From Sorangium cellulosum (GTDB lineage Bacteria > Myxococcota_A > Polyangia > Polyangiales > Polyangiaceae), in the NCBI RefSeq assembly GCF_002950945.1, contig NZ_CP012673.1, positions 11,422,501 through 11,486,500 of the forward strand: DNA of 64,000 bases, given 5' to 3'. Under the pieces are notes generated by a model. The model did not search any database. It saw nothing but the letters and a program-made list of their open reading frames with translations, and was not told where the DNA came from. Numbering within the stretch: the first letter of the stretch is position 1; each line of letters starts with the position of its first letter. Shown here one piece after another: positions 52,732 to 61,408 of the stretch. Both the position numbers and the translations under genes were made by a program.

Positions 52732-52792
52732 ATGAAGATCACGGCGAACCGGATCCAGATCCACGTCCGGGAGCGAGGCGAGGGGGACGTTC
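52732..52792 (+). pseudogene. N-terminal stub of an alpha/beta hydrolase gene
   Basis: ATG at 52732 with GGAGCG gives MKITANRIQIHVRERGEGD, the typical first strand pair of alpha/beta hydrolases, then unrelated DNA. The rest of the gene is absent. Confidence 0.5.
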
Positions 52793-53032
52793 TACCGGAT
52801 CCCCCTTGCTGCGCCAGCAGCGGGCGCGTGCTGCGCGGGTGCTGCTGGTGCAGCAGGCGGCGGGTGAGCTGACGCCGGCCTCCTGCCGTGGCGAAAGGGG
52901 CGACGAGGCGGTCGCCATGGGCCTGCGCCGGCTCGGGAGCGGGATTTGCAGGGCGCCCGCGCGGCAGCACCACCCGATTCGGCACAGCGGACGAACGCGC
53001 CGATCGACCGGCCGCTCGCCTCGGTTCGTGTG
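52793..53032. other. Non-coding, scrambled stretch
   Basis: No gene is recognised between the hydrolase stub and the transporter remnant. Confidence 0.4.
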
Positions 53033-53628
53033 ATGACCTCTTCGCCGCCTCTCCCTCAGCGTTATCTTCTCGGCTTCATGGTGCTCGGCCTGCTCGCGGG
53101 CTCGAGCAACGGCGTGGCCAAGGTGGTCCTGCCGCTGTATGCCGCCTCGCTCCACGCCTCCCCCTGGCAGATCGGCCTGGTCGGCGGCCTGCAGTTCACC
53201 GGCATGCTGCTGCTCTCGATGCCGGTCGGAGGCTTGATCGACCGCCACGGCAGCCGGCCGCTGTTCCGCTTCGGCGGCCTCGCGGGCGCGGCGCTGTACC
53301 TGCTCGGCTTCACCCGGATATATCGGCCCTGGCAGCTCATCGCGGGCGTGGTCCTCTTCGGGCTGCTCAACCCGTTTCGTATGGTCGCGACCCAGACCGA
53401 GTTTCTTCACCTGCTTCCTCGCATCGGCCCGCGCAAGGCAGGCTGGCAGCGCGCGTCCCACTCGCTCGGCATGTTCTTCGTGGGCCCGATGCTCGGCGCG
53501 CAGCTCCTCGGCCTGCTCGGCTGCTCGCGGCGCTCTATGCGGTGCTGATGGTGTGGCACGGGCGCGGCGCTCTGACCGAGACCGACCAGCCCGTCGCGCT
53601 CGCGAGGGCGAGTCGGAGTGACCGCTGA
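53033..53628 (+). pseudogene. MFS transporter remnant with internal deletion and frameshift
   Basis: ATG at 53033 gives MTSSPPLPQRYLLGFMVLGLLAGSSNG, VVLPLYAASLHASPWQIGLVGG and VGGLIDRHGSRPLFRFGG, the first five or six transmembrane segments with the loop 2-3 motif of an MFS exporter. After ASHSLGMFFVGPMLGAQLLGLLG the frame ends at 53548. The last helix, LLAALYAVLMVWHGRG, survives in the next frame to 53628. Only about half of the usual 400 residues remain, so it is inactive. Confidence 0.75.
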
Positions 53629-53705
53629 CCGACGAAGCGACCGCTGATGACGACGGCCCCCGCGGCGCGCTCGGGGAGACTCGCGCGCGAACTCCCATGC
53701 AGCAG

Positions 53706-54503
53706 CTAAGCCAGCTCGCGCAAGAACGACAGGACCACCTCTGCCAGGCGCTCGGGCTGTTGGAATGGAAGGCCGTGGCCGGCGTCCTGCACCTGTTCGA
53801 TCCGTAGGCGTGGGTTGAGGCTCCGCAGCTCCGTTGCCATCTCGAGCGTGACGACGGGGCTGCTGTCACCGATGACGAGCAGGCTCGGGACGTCGATCGC
53901 GCTCACCACGTCGCGATACTCGGGGTTCGGCGGCGTGAGGACGTCGAACGCGTCCATGCGGGTCTTCAGCCTCGCCTCGGCTTGCAGCTCGACGATCTCG
54001 GGCGAACGACGCGGGTCTCGGGCTCGGGCCTGCGCAACGAGGTCAGCCTTCTGCAAGCCGAGGACCTGGCGGTGTTGATCGGCGACGTCGCTGTCGCGCA
54101 CCTCGCGCTGGCGCTCGGGGCTCAAGAACGTCGGGTCGACCAGGATGAGGCCGCGGATGCCCCCCGCCCCTCGGCTCGCCACCACCGCGGCGGTCATGCC
54201 GCCCATCGAGTGGCCAAGCAGGACCGGACGAGAGAGCCCGAGGCCGCGGAGCAGGCCCACGACGTCGCTCGCGTGATCGTCGTACCGGTATCCGTGGTGC
54301 GGCGCGCTCGAACCGCCGTGCCCTCTCGCGTCGGGCATGACGACGTCGAATTCACCTTCGAGCGCCCGCGCCAAGGGGGTCCAGCAGGCGCCGCTCCCCA
54401 TCAATCCATGGAGCAGAACGACGGGAGGCTTGGCGCCTCCAGTTCGGAGGTAATGAATGTTGATGCCGTTCGTTTCGCAGACTCCGCTGATCCAGGTCGT
54501 CAT
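53706..54503 (-). CDS. Alpha/beta hydrolase
   Basis: The 265-residue protein has the fold core: PPVVLLHGLMGSGACWTPLARAL (oxyanion HG), VVMPDARGHGGSS, VLLGHSMGG (nucleophile Ser near residue 97), LLVIGDSSPVV (acid) and VQDAGHGLPFQQPE (His). It belongs to the esterase, lactonase or haloperoxidase branches; substrate unknown. A fragment with the same elbow occurs at 48602-48650 and a stub of a different hydrolase at 52732. ATG at 54503 gives the natural N-terminus. Confidence 0.88.
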   Translation of the reverse strand: MTTWISGVCETNGINIHYLRTGGAKPPVVLLHGLMGSGACWTPLARALEGEFDVVMPDARGHGGSSAPHHGYRYDDHASDVVGLLRGLGLSRPVLLGHSMGGMTAAVVASRGAGGIRGLILVDPTFLSPERQREVRDSDVADQHRQVLGLQKADLVAQARARDPRRSPEIVELQAEARLKTRMDAFDVLTPPNPEYRDVVSAIDVPSLLVIGDSSPVVTLEMATELRSLNPRLRIEQVQDAGHGLPFQQPERLAEVVLSFLRELA

Positions 54504-54670
54504 GGAACTGTCCCTGCCTGCCGCAGCTTCGCGAGTGTGATGAAGTGGTTCAGGTCTGAGTACGCGGGAATACCGGCATCAACGCTCCCCGCGGTCCGCT
54601 CACGCCTGTCGGGCTCATGGTCTGCCCGTCGCTGGAGTCGAGGGAGAAGGGGCGCGGAATGGCAGCGCGT

Positions 54671-55234
54671 TCAACGGGGAGCCGTACGCGCGCTGCGAGC
54701 TGGCCACTCCGCGCACGTGACGATCTCCGCTCCCCTGCCGCGAAAGACGGTGTTGACGAGGAGCTCGTGCACCGCCGGGTCCGGGTCGGCGCACCCGTCG
54801 CGGAGCACGGTCAGCCCGTAGCCCCGGTCCGACGCGTCGTACAGCGTGGCCGCGACCATGGCGCTCGTCGCGACACCGGTGAGCGCGAGCGAGTCCACCC
54901 CGCGGGCGCGGAGCACCAGATCGAGATCCGTTCCTGCGAACGCGCTCGTGCGCCGCTTGAGCACGACGACGTCGTCGGCGGTGACCTCCAGCGCGACCTC
55001 CGTACCCGGCGCACCTTCGTGGAACAGGTCACCGGCCCGGTGGAAGGCCGCGAAGACCTCACCCGCCAGGTCCGCGCCGTTGGCCCGAAACGCGGTACGC
55101 ACGAACACGACCAGCACCCCGGCGGCGCGGGCCCGCGGCAGCAGCTCGGTCACCGGCGGCACCACGGCCTTCGTGAACGGGTAGTTGTCGAGGATCCCGA
55201 CCTGGAGGTCACCGACGATCAGCGCGCTGCTCAT
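54671..55234 (-). CDS. Isochorismatase-family hydrolase lacking the nucleophilic cysteine
   Basis: The 187-residue protein follows the cysteine-hydrolase fold: ALIVGDLQVGI (catalytic Asp), VVVLKRRTSAFAGTDLDLVLRARGVDSLALTGVATSAMVAATLYDA (Lys, then the usual nucleophile loop). The loop normally reads GVxTSxC or GVATDxC; here Met replaces the Cys. DRGYGLTVLRDGCADPDP follows. A small Cys-less branch exists in the superfamily, and its activity is unknown. It may be a non-hydrolytic relative. Confidence 0.8.
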   Translation of the reverse strand: MSSALIVGDLQVGILDNYPFTKAVVPPVTELLPRARAAGVLVVFVRTAFRANGADLAGEVFAAFHRAGDLFHEGAPGTEVALEVTADDVVVLKRRTSAFAGTDLDLVLRARGVDSLALTGVATSAMVAATLYDASDRGYGLTVLRDGCADPDPAVHELLVNTVFRGRGAEIVTCAEWPARSARTAPR

Positions 55235-55532
55235 GGTGCGAGCTTCTCAATCCGGCGGCCCACCGTCAACAGCACACCGACGCCGGGAACGGCAAGGCCG
55301 GCGCTCGATGTCCTTGCGTCGATGTCCCGGCGAGCGGCGCACGCGCCCCGTGCTCGACCGCGTCCAGCTCCGTGCCGCGCTGACGCCGCGCCACGACGTG
55401 ACCGCCCGCAGGCGAGCCGGTTCTTCGGAGTGGCGCGCTCGTCCTTGTCGAAGCCGAGCAAGCTCGACGAGCGGAAGGCCCGCCGATGGAACGGACCTCG
55501 AACGTCACGTCCCTCGTGGAAGTGCCGTCGGC
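55235..55532. other. Intergenic stretch with nothing recognised
   Basis: No gene, promoter consensus or repeat was recognised between the isochorismatase-like gene and the Imm-5-like gene. Confidence 0.4.
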
Positions 55533-56048
55533 TCAGTCGATGAACACGTTCCAACAGAGCGCGTTTCGCAGTTTCTGGTCGTCAAGAACGAGGTCTCGTA
55601 TCTCGTCGGTCAGCTGTTCCCACTGCCACTGGCGTTCGGCTCGCGCAGCCGCGTCCCCTTGGCCCGATGGTGCGGCTTCCCTGGCAGCCCTGATGGCGTA
55701 CGCCGCGGCCCCTAGCTCATGGGCGGCTACATGCGCCACGGCCACCGCCTGACCCGCCGAAAGGGCGGCGAACCGGGCGGCGGGGGGCGCCTCGCGGCCT
55801 GCGGCGTTGGAAGCGAACGCCGCCTTGTGACACTCTCTCATTGTCGCCTCGCCTCGGGTCCACGCCCGCACCAGCGCGATCGCTCTACGCGGCCGGTCGT
55901 CGTCTGGCCTGTATTCATCGAAGAGCCCCACGACGTGCTGCGCGCAGTCTGCGGCCCAGATTGCCAGCGCGTGATGGGTGCCGTCATCCAGCAGCCCTCC
56001 GCGGCGGATAGTGATGAACCGTGGGTCACGTTTTTTGGGGAGAATCAT
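55533..56048 (-). CDS. Imm-5-like putative immunity protein
   Basis: The 171-residue protein matches the small helical family annotated as putative immunity protein or Imm-5-like: DPRFITIRRGGLLDDGTHHALAIWAADCAQHVVGLFDEYRPDDDRPRRAIALVRAWTRGEATMRE, then AHVAAHELGAAAYAIRAAREA and WQWEQLTDEIRDLVLDDQ. Members occur alone in many genomes, and their partner toxins are rarely known. None is adjacent here. ATG at 56048 with GGAG upstream is used. Confidence 0.8.
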   Translation of the reverse strand: MILPKKRDPRFITIRRGGLLDDGTHHALAIWAADCAQHVVGLFDEYRPDDDRPRRAIALVRAWTRGEATMRECHKAAFASNAAGREAPPAARFAALSAGQAVAVAHVAAHELGAAAYAIRAAREAAPSGQGDAAARAERQWQWEQLTDEIRDLVLDDQKLRNALCWNVFID

Positions 56049-56076
56049 GGTGCTCCTCCTTGCGCTCGCGCCGGGT

Positions 56077-56826
56077 TCATCGTCTCTTCGACGGCGCCGG
56101 ATCGAGCTCCGGATAGTGCCGGAAGATGCCGTCTTCGTTGAAGGGTATCCGCCGATCCGAGGCCAGGTAGGCCGCGATCCGCGGGCGCTCGGCCACGCGG
56201 TCGTGCAGCGCGACGAGCTTTGGGATCCTGGGCGCGAAGGCGGCCATGGCGTGCGGGAACGCGTAGCGGAGGCCCGCGATCACCTGGAACATCGAGAGAT
56301 CCACGTAGGACATCGCGCCTCCAAGGAGGTGACGGCCGCCGTGGCGCTCGAGGACGCGCTCGAAATAGCCGAGGAACTTGGGCATGCGCTCGGCGAGGAA
56401 GGCCTGGCTGCGGCGGAGGGCCTCGGGCTTCTGGTCCTCGTAATAGAGGTCGACGGAGATGGGGTGATGTGTGTCGTGCACCTCGGCGACCAGATCGGTG
56501 ATGGTGAGCTGGAGCTGATGGGCGCCGAGCCTGCTCGCCTCGTCGTCTGGAACGAGGCCGAGGCGCGGGCCGAGGTAGAAGAGGATGTTGGCCACCTGTG
56601 CGATCACGAGGTCGCCGGAGCGGAGGAACGGCGGCGCGAAGGGCTCGAGCGCGAGCGCGTGGCTCTTCATGAGCTTCTGCATGGCGGCGACGCCGCCGTG
56701 CTTCGCCGCGGGCAGGCGGGCGACATCGACATAAGGAGCGCCGGCGTCCTCGAGCGCGAGGCGAACGAATTCGCCGCGGCCCTGGATGCTCGGCCAGTAA
56801 TACAGCTCGTAGGTTGGCGCGTTCAT
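56077..56826 (-). CDS. Glutathione S-transferase-like protein
   Basis: ATG at 56826 gives 249 residues. The thioredoxin-like N-terminal domain (YELYYWPSIQGRGEFVRLALEDAG with Tyr and the Arg-Gly pair, then a QVANILFYLG GSH-binding Pro-like loop) is followed by an all-helical C-terminal domain (HLLGGAMSYVDLSMFQVIAGLRYAF, VAERPRIAAYLASDRR). It conjugates glutathione or reduces peroxides. It has a close copy of the 59-bp repeat just upstream (56881-56939). Confidence 0.87.
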   Translation of the reverse strand: MNAPTYELYYWPSIQGRGEFVRLALEDAGAPYVDVARLPAAKHGGVAAMQKLMKSHALALEPFAPPFLRSGDLVIAQVANILFYLGPRLGLVPDDEASRLGAHQLQLTITDLVAEVHDTHHPISVDLYYEDQKPEALRRSQAFLAERMPKFLGYFERVLERHGGRHLLGGAMSYVDLSMFQVIAGLRYAFPHAMAAFAPRIPKLVALHDRVAERPRIAAYLASDRRIPFNEDGIFRHYPELDPAPSKRR

Positions 56827-57283
56827 GACGGATAACTCGCACCGGCGAGGGCCGCGGTCAATGCGCGCGACGAGGCAACGCGCGCCATCAGGCGAGCCCC
56901 CGACCTCACAGAGGGTGGTGTCGAAGCCAGGTCTCGAAGTCAGTGTGTGGAATGCCAAGCGCTCGTGCCGAGCTCCACGCCGTGGAACCGTCACGGCTCC
57001 TGGACAGCGGCTGCGGCCGCTGGGCCGGCTCGCTTCAGCCAGGAGGCCGCTGAACGTGAGGTCAGGCGCGGCGACCTCGCGAATATGGAGCGGGATCGAG
57101 AGGGCGAAGGCGGAGCCCGGCGCGCCGGCTCGGGGAGTCGAGGACGCGACCGCGCGGCAGCGCGGCGACGGCGTCGAGGCGACGGGCCGGCCGGCACGAA
57201 CTCTCCGAACCTGGGGCTCGGCGGTTGGGCGACGCGGTGCGAGAGGAGCGACGTCCCGCAGGGATTTCGGTTAACCTCGGGCC
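56827..57283. other. Intergenic region containing the second 59-bp repeat
   Basis: Apart from the repeat at 56881-56939 nothing was recognised in this stretch before the YciI-like gene. Confidence 0.5.
56881..56939. repeat. 59-bp direct repeat, copy 2 (partner 48531-48589)
   Basis: 57 of 59 bases match copy 1. The repeat is oriented the same way and lies 55 bases before the GST start. After the repeat the two loci diverge. Confidence 0.9.
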
Positions 57284-57553
57284 ATGTCGAAGTACGTGAT
57301 CTTCTACGAGATGGCCCCAGGGGCGATGGACAAGGTCATGCAACTCTTCCCTGCTCACAGCGCGCGCCTCGACGAGTTCCACGGCCGCGGTCTGTGCCTT
57401 GGAGCCGGCCCGCTCGGCAACCCACCCGAAGGCGCGATGGGCATCTTCACCACACGCGAAGCCGCCGAGGAATTCGTGGCGGGCGATCCCTTCGTGAACC
57501 AGGGGGCGGTGGCCAAGTGGCGCGTCGTGGAGTGGCAGGCGGCGTTCATGTAG
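57284..57553 (+). CDS. YciI-like protein (YCII-related domain)
   Basis: ATG at 57284 gives 89 residues: SKYVIFYEMAPGAMDKVMQLFPAHSARLDEFHGRGLCLGAGPLGNPPEGAMGIFTTREAAEEFVAGDPFVNQGAVAKWRVVEWQ. The FVAGDPFVNQG loop and the ferredoxin-like strand order define the YciI family, which has a His-Asp pair (HSARLDEFH here). It is a small cytosolic enzyme-like domain of unknown reaction. Confidence 0.87.
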   Translation: MSKYVIFYEMAPGAMDKVMQLFPAHSARLDEFHGRGLCLGAGPLGNPPEGAMGIFTTREAAEEFVAGDPFVNQGAVAKWRVVEWQAAFM

Positions 57554-58224
57554 CAGAGCAGGCGCGCCAGCCTCCCGTAGGCTGCGGCGTGATGGTGGAG
57601 CACGCAGCCCAGGCCCCCCACCAGCCCCGTCGAGCGCTCCCCGTTCCGCGCACGCCTGGGCTCGCCCCCTCTCGCGCGCTCCGCGCTCCGCGCTGCGCGC
57701 GACCAGCGTCCCCGACCCCTGCTCGCCGCTCTGCATTGCGGCGCGAAGGGGTCCGGACCCCCCTTCTGGCACAAGGTCGAGCGCCCCGGCGCGGTTCATG
57801 GCACAGAAATGCGCGATCCAGAGCGGGTTCTGGCACAACTTTCCCCACGGAGACCGCTCTGCAGAGCGTCCTCGGGGGGTCCGGACCCCGGTGTGTCGCA
57901 ATGTATTGCGGTTGAGCCAGTCCCCGACCCCCCTGATCTGGCACAGCCCAGCACCGCGTTGGCACACTCAGGGCCGCGGAGGGCTCGGGACTCATCCCCT
58001 CCTAGAAGGGCAAACGGGTTGAACCAGCCTGAAACGAGCAGAAGTTCGAAACGCCAAGGCGCCAAGAACGCCAGGGACGCCAAGAAGAAGATAATATCTT
58101 GGCGTCCTTGGCGCCTTGGCGTCCTTGGCGTTTTAATTCTCGCTCGATCGACGTGATCATGTTCTAGGGCGGCTGCACGAGCACGGGCGGCGACATGCCG
58201 TCGGCGCGCCCGGCCAACGCGGCC
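57554..58224. repeat. Repeat-rich intergenic region with palindromes and a GCCAAG hairpin
   Basis: GGGGTCCGGACCCC, a perfect 14-bp palindrome, occurs at 57748-57761 and 57876-57889. TGGCACA occurs at least five times from 57766 to 57965. At 58051-58130 a hairpin of about 36 bp per arm is built of CGCCAAG words (ACGCCAAGGCGCCAAG / CTTGGCGCCTTGGCGT) with a TTTT run after it. Such repeats are dispersed in myxobacterial genomes and can act as transcription terminators. No gene was recognised. Confidence 0.7.
58051..58138. terminator. Large GCCAAG-type hairpin
   Basis: Left arm from 58051, right arm ending 58130, both of CGCCAAG words, loop about ATAATAT, followed by TTTT at 58131-58134. It could end transcription from the plus strand (YciI-like gene) and, in the other direction, the V4R operon. 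Confidence 0.6.
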
Positions 58225-59532
58225 TCACCACCGGTCCTCGACCGCCTCCACCTTCACCTCGCAGACGTCGTCCCCCCGGAGCGGCGATCTCGTCTCGTGC
58301 ACCCGGAACCGCGTCCCGATCTTGAACAGCCCACAATACGTGTCCTCGTCGATCGGCCGCTCGATCCCGAAGTCCACGCGGTGCAAAAGCTGCATGATCG
58401 CGAGCGCCGTCCCCTGCTGGAACAGGAGCCGTCCCCTCGTCGCCAGCCCGTGCTTCATCGCGTAATACGCGCTCTCGTGCGTGACCGGCGCGCGCAGCGA
58501 GAGGACCCGGCCGGGCTGGAACTCCGGCGCGGAGAACGCCCCCCAGCCGAGCGCGCGGCAGAGCCCGAGCAGCTGCTCGAGGCGCACGTGCTGGTCCCTC
58601 CCCGCCGGGCCACACGCGGCGCGGAACGACGGCGACGAGAGCATCCCGCCGAGCAGGTGGAACGCGCCCGTCTGCGCCGCCTCCCGCACCAGCGCCTCGA
58701 ACACCGGGACCAGCTCCGGCGATCGCCGCTCGATGAGGTGCACCGTGTCGAACGTCTTCTGATCGACGTAACCCACCGGCAAGAGCGCCAGGTTCACGCC
58801 GTACGCCGGGATGAGCCCGCGCTCGTCGCACCGCAGCGCGCCGAGCTCCCCGGACATCGCGCTCGCCGTGCGGCGCACCTCGGACGCAGCGCCGCCCTCG
58901 AACTCCCAGCTCACCCGCGCCGACTCCACCCCCTGGCGCGTCAACGTCTCGCCCACCCGCAGGCGCTCGGAGCGGCGCGTCAGGAGGAACGTGCACACGG
59001 CGTCGCCCCGCGCGACGCACGTCACCTCGTCCGCCTCGAGGCGGCCCCAGTCCGACGGGAACGCGAGGCTCGCCGCGGCCGAGCAGTAGCCGGCCGCGAA
59101 CGCGTCCACCGCCATCCGGTTCTGGACCCGGCCGCCGTACTTCGCGAGGTAGCTCGTCCCGTGGAAGAGCGACTCCGCCTGCACCGCGCCGCCCTCCGCG
59201 CTCAGCTCGAACCGGAGCCGGCCGTGCCCCATCGCGGCGAACAGCTCGGCCGCGAGCTCGAGCTTCTCCCGCGGCGACGCCCCGGGGCGCTCCGCGTAGA
59301 GCGGGCCGAGCAGCGCCTGCGCCGCCTCGAACGCCGCCTGCCGGCGCACCCCGCGGCTCTCCCCGCCGAGCGCGTCGAAGATCGTCTGCTCCAGGAAGAG
59401 CGCGTAATGGTGGCTGTGCACGAGCACGAGCTGGTCGCCCACGTGCAGCAGGCTGTGCGGCGCGATCGCGCCGAGCAGGTCGCAGAGCAGGCCGTCGACG
59501 CGAGGCCGGACGCCGCGCCAGAACGCCGTCAC
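58225..59532 (-). CDS. Double V4R-domain protein, last gene of the ParA-roadblock operon
   Basis: A GTG start at 59532 overlaps the upstream stop (GTGA). The 435-residue protein has two V4R-like segments. Residues about 135-200 (VDAFAAGYCSAAASLAFPSDWGRLEADEVTCVARGDAVCTFLL) carry the Cys/His spacing. Residues about 355-432 (ESAYYAMKHGLATRGRLLFQQGTALAIMQLLHR ... VCEVKVEAV) form the second. The V4R fold resembles the Bet3 subunit of eukaryotic TRAPP and binds small hydrophobic ligands or partners. The middle (residues 200-350) is unassigned. It is probably the effector or adaptor of the module. Confidence 0.75.
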   Translation of the reverse strand: MTAFWRGVRPRVDGLLCDLLGAIAPHSLLHVGDQLVLVHSHHYALFLEQTIFDALGGESRGVRRQAAFEAAQALLGPLYAERPGASPREKLELAAELFAAMGHGRLRFELSAEGGAVQAESLFHGTSYLAKYGGRVQNRMAVDAFAAGYCSAAASLAFPSDWGRLEADEVTCVARGDAVCTFLLTRRSERLRVGETLTRQGVESARVSWEFEGGAASEVRRTASAMSGELGALRCDERGLIPAYGVNLALLPVGYVDQKTFDTVHLIERRSPELVPVFEALVREAAQTGAFHLLGGMLSSPSFRAACGPAGRDQHVRLEQLLGLCRALGWGAFSAPEFQPGRVLSLRAPVTHESAYYAMKHGLATRGRLLFQQGTALAIMQLLHRVDFGIERPIDEDTYCGLFKIGTRFRVHETRSPLRGDDVCEVKVEAVEDRW

Positions 59533-60440
59533 AGGAGCCTCCGCAGCGCCGCGCGATCCAGCCCGAGCATGTCCGCCACCGCCGTCTCGATGAGCAGCAC
59601 CGCCTCGGCGGCGAGCGCGTCCGGGTGCTCCAGCGCGAGCGGCGTCAGCCCGGCGCGCAGCGCGAGCCGCAGCCGCGCGACGTGCGGCTCCGGCGCGCGC
59701 GCCTCGAGCAGCGACAGGAGCCGCTCCGTCCGGGCGACCTCGGCCGACGGCGCCTCCGCGGGCGGCGGCGTCCCGCCCGTCCGCCGCGACGGGGCGTTGG
59801 ACGGCGCCCGCGAATGCAGCGCGCGCGCGACGCCCCGCACGAGGTCGTCCACCGTGTCGGCGCTGAGCGGCTCCTCGAACAGGCCCGGGGGGTCGCTCAG
59901 CATCTCCTCGGGCGGCTCCGCGAGCGGCAGCTCGGGCGCGATCGCCGCCTCGAGCCGCTGCGCCACGAGCCGCGCCATGCCGAGCGGCATCGTGCCGTCG
60001 AAGAGCGACGCGACCACGCAGGCGCGCACGCGGCGCAGGAGCACGGTCCGGCCGCTCAGCTCGAGCGTGACCACGGGGTTCGGGAGCTCCTCCGCGCGCT
60101 CGCGGGAGCCCGGCGGCTTGCTCGACGACCGGGCGCCGCGGACCCGGCTCGACCGGGACGACGCCTCGCGCTCCGGGACGAGCCGCTGCGCGGCGAGCTG
60201 GCTCCCGAGGTACGCGTCGCGCAGCCCCGCGGCGACGTCCGGCGGCGACAGCGGCGCCCCCTCGCGGACGAACACCGCGTGCACGCGCGCGTCGGCGAGA
60301 TCGAAGACGACGATCGCGTCGAGGCCGTCGACGCCGTAGCCGATGCTGTCGAGCGCGATCGGGGCGAGCGGATCGTCGTCGTACAGCGCGCCCGCGATGG
60401 AGGCACGACCGAGCGCAGGCTCGCCGTGCTCCGCGCTCAC
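59529..60440 (-). CDS. Conserved protein of the ParA-roadblock operon, unknown fold
   Basis: GTG at 60440 overlaps the upstream stop by four bases (GTGA), and its stop overlaps the next start in the same way, so it is coupled on both sides. The 303-residue protein has an N-terminal alpha/beta segment (IAGALYDDDPLAPIALDSIGYGVDGLDAIVVFDLADARVHAVFV), which might be a longin- or roadblock-like strand set. It then has a Ser/Arg/Pro-rich linker and a helical C-terminus (LLSLLEARAPEPHVARLRLAL, AVLLIETAVADMLGLDRAALRRLL). No family is recognised. Confidence 0.65.
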   Translation of the reverse strand: MSAEHGEPALGRASIAGALYDDDPLAPIALDSIGYGVDGLDAIVVFDLADARVHAVFVREGAPLSPPDVAAGLRDAYLGSQLAAQRLVPEREASSRSSRVRGARSSSKPPGSRERAEELPNPVVTLELSGRTVLLRRVRACVVASLFDGTMPLGMARLVAQRLEAAIAPELPLAEPPEEMLSDPPGLFEEPLSADTVDDLVRGVARALHSRAPSNAPSRRTGGTPPPAEAPSAEVARTERLLSLLEARAPEPHVARLRLALRAGLTPLALEHPDALAAEAVLLIETAVADMLGLDRAALRRLL

Positions 60441-61408
60441 CCGACGACCCCGACCGCGGCGTCGAGCGCGTGCCGGCACGCGATCCGGACGGCGTGCACC
60501 TCGCGCGGCGTGAGCGGGGTCGATCGCATCAGCCCGACGATGTAGGCGGCGGAGCTCGCCTGGAAGCCGATGAGCTGGAAGAATGGGCCGTCGCCGACGC
60601 AGAGCTCGAAGCGCTGCGACGGCGCGCCGGGGAGCGCCGTCACGAGCGAGCCGACCGCCGACGCGATGAGGCCCGAGGCGGCGAGCCTCGCCTCCGTGTC
60701 GCGGATCGCGCCGGCGAACGGGAGCCCGGCCGCGTCGGCCAGGAACACGTCCGCGGCGCCGGTCGCCTCCGCGATCCACTCGACCGCCTTCTCGCAGCGC
60801 GCCACCGGCCCCGCGGTCGCGGCGAGGTCCGGGAACCGCGGCAGCGCGCGGCCGGCCGCGAGCTCCCGGACGGCGTCGTCGAGGCGCTGCGAGAGCGGCC
60901 CGGAGAGCGCCGAGAACGAGGCCGACGACGCCGGCGACGGCAGGTCGAGCGCCATGTCGTCGCTCGACAGCTCGTGCCGCGACAGCTCGTGCCGCGACAG
61001 CTCGTGCCGTGACAGCTCGTGCCGCGACGGCTCGTGCCGTGACGGCTCGTGCCGCGACAGCTCGTGCCGTGACAGCTCGTGCCGCGACAGCTCGCGCCGC
61101 GAGTCGACGTCGTCGCCCGACGGCGGCAGCGCGCTCCGCAGGCCGAGCCCCGCGCCCGCGCCCGCGCCCGACAGGGGCGAGAGGTCGCTCGAGGGCGCGA
61201 GCTCCTCGAAGGCCGGCGACAGGGGCGACGCGGACACCGGCTCCGGCTCCGTCCGCGAGGGCGGCGGGCGCGACTCGAACGACACGAGCGGCGCGCCCGC
61301 GGGCGCCGCCGACGGCGTCCGCACCTTCCTCGACTTGGTCTTCTTGACGAGCGTCGCGGCCGTCGCGACGGCGCCGTCGATGTCAAACGAGGAGCGGGAT
61401 CGGGTCAT
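60437..61408 (-). CDS. Roadblock/LC7-like protein with SRHEL tandem repeats
   Basis: ATG at 61408 overlaps the ParA stop by 26 bases. The 323-residue protein has a disordered, Pro/Ser-rich N-terminus, then nine near-identical five-residue units (SRHEL or SRHEP) encoded by 15-bp repeats (60966-61100). A C-terminal domain at about residues 195-320 (WIAEATGAADVFLADAAGLPFAGAIRDTEARLAASGLIASAVGSLVTALPG ... FFQLIGFQASSAAYIVGLMRSTPLT) has the helix-strand pattern of roadblock/LC7 (MglB-like) domains. Those regulate small GTPases and associate with ParA-like or Ras-like proteins. Confidence 0.7.
   Translation of the reverse strand: MTRSRSSFDIDGAVATAATLVKKTKSRKVRTPSAAPAGAPLVSFESRPPPSRTEPEPVSASPLSPAFEELAPSSDLSPLSGAGAGAGLGLRSALPPSGDDVDSRRELSRHELSRHELSRHEPSRHEPSRHELSRHELSRHELSRHELSSDDMALDLPSPASSASFSALSGPLSQRLDDAVRELAAGRALPRFPDLAATAGPVARCEKAVEWIAEATGAADVFLADAAGLPFAGAIRDTEARLAASGLIASAVGSLVTALPGAPSQRFELCVGDGPFFQLIGFQASSAAYIVGLMRSTPLTPREVHAVRIACRHALDAAVGVVG
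60966..61100. repeat. 15-bp tandem repeat, nine copies
   Basis: GACAGCTCGTGCCGC (with A/G and C/T variants) is repeated at 15-bp steps from 60966 to 61100. On the minus strand it encodes the SRHEL/SRHEP repeats of the roadblock-like protein. Copy number may vary between strains. Confidence 0.9.

Noticed and set aside
57766..57965. TGGCACA words as sigma-54 promoters
   Set aside because: None has a GC pair at the required -12 spacing to TTGC, and no gene follows in the right direction.
60966..61100. CRISPR-like regular repeats
   Set aside because: Units are only 15 bp with no spacers and encode SRHEL repeats in frame. It is a coding minisatellite.
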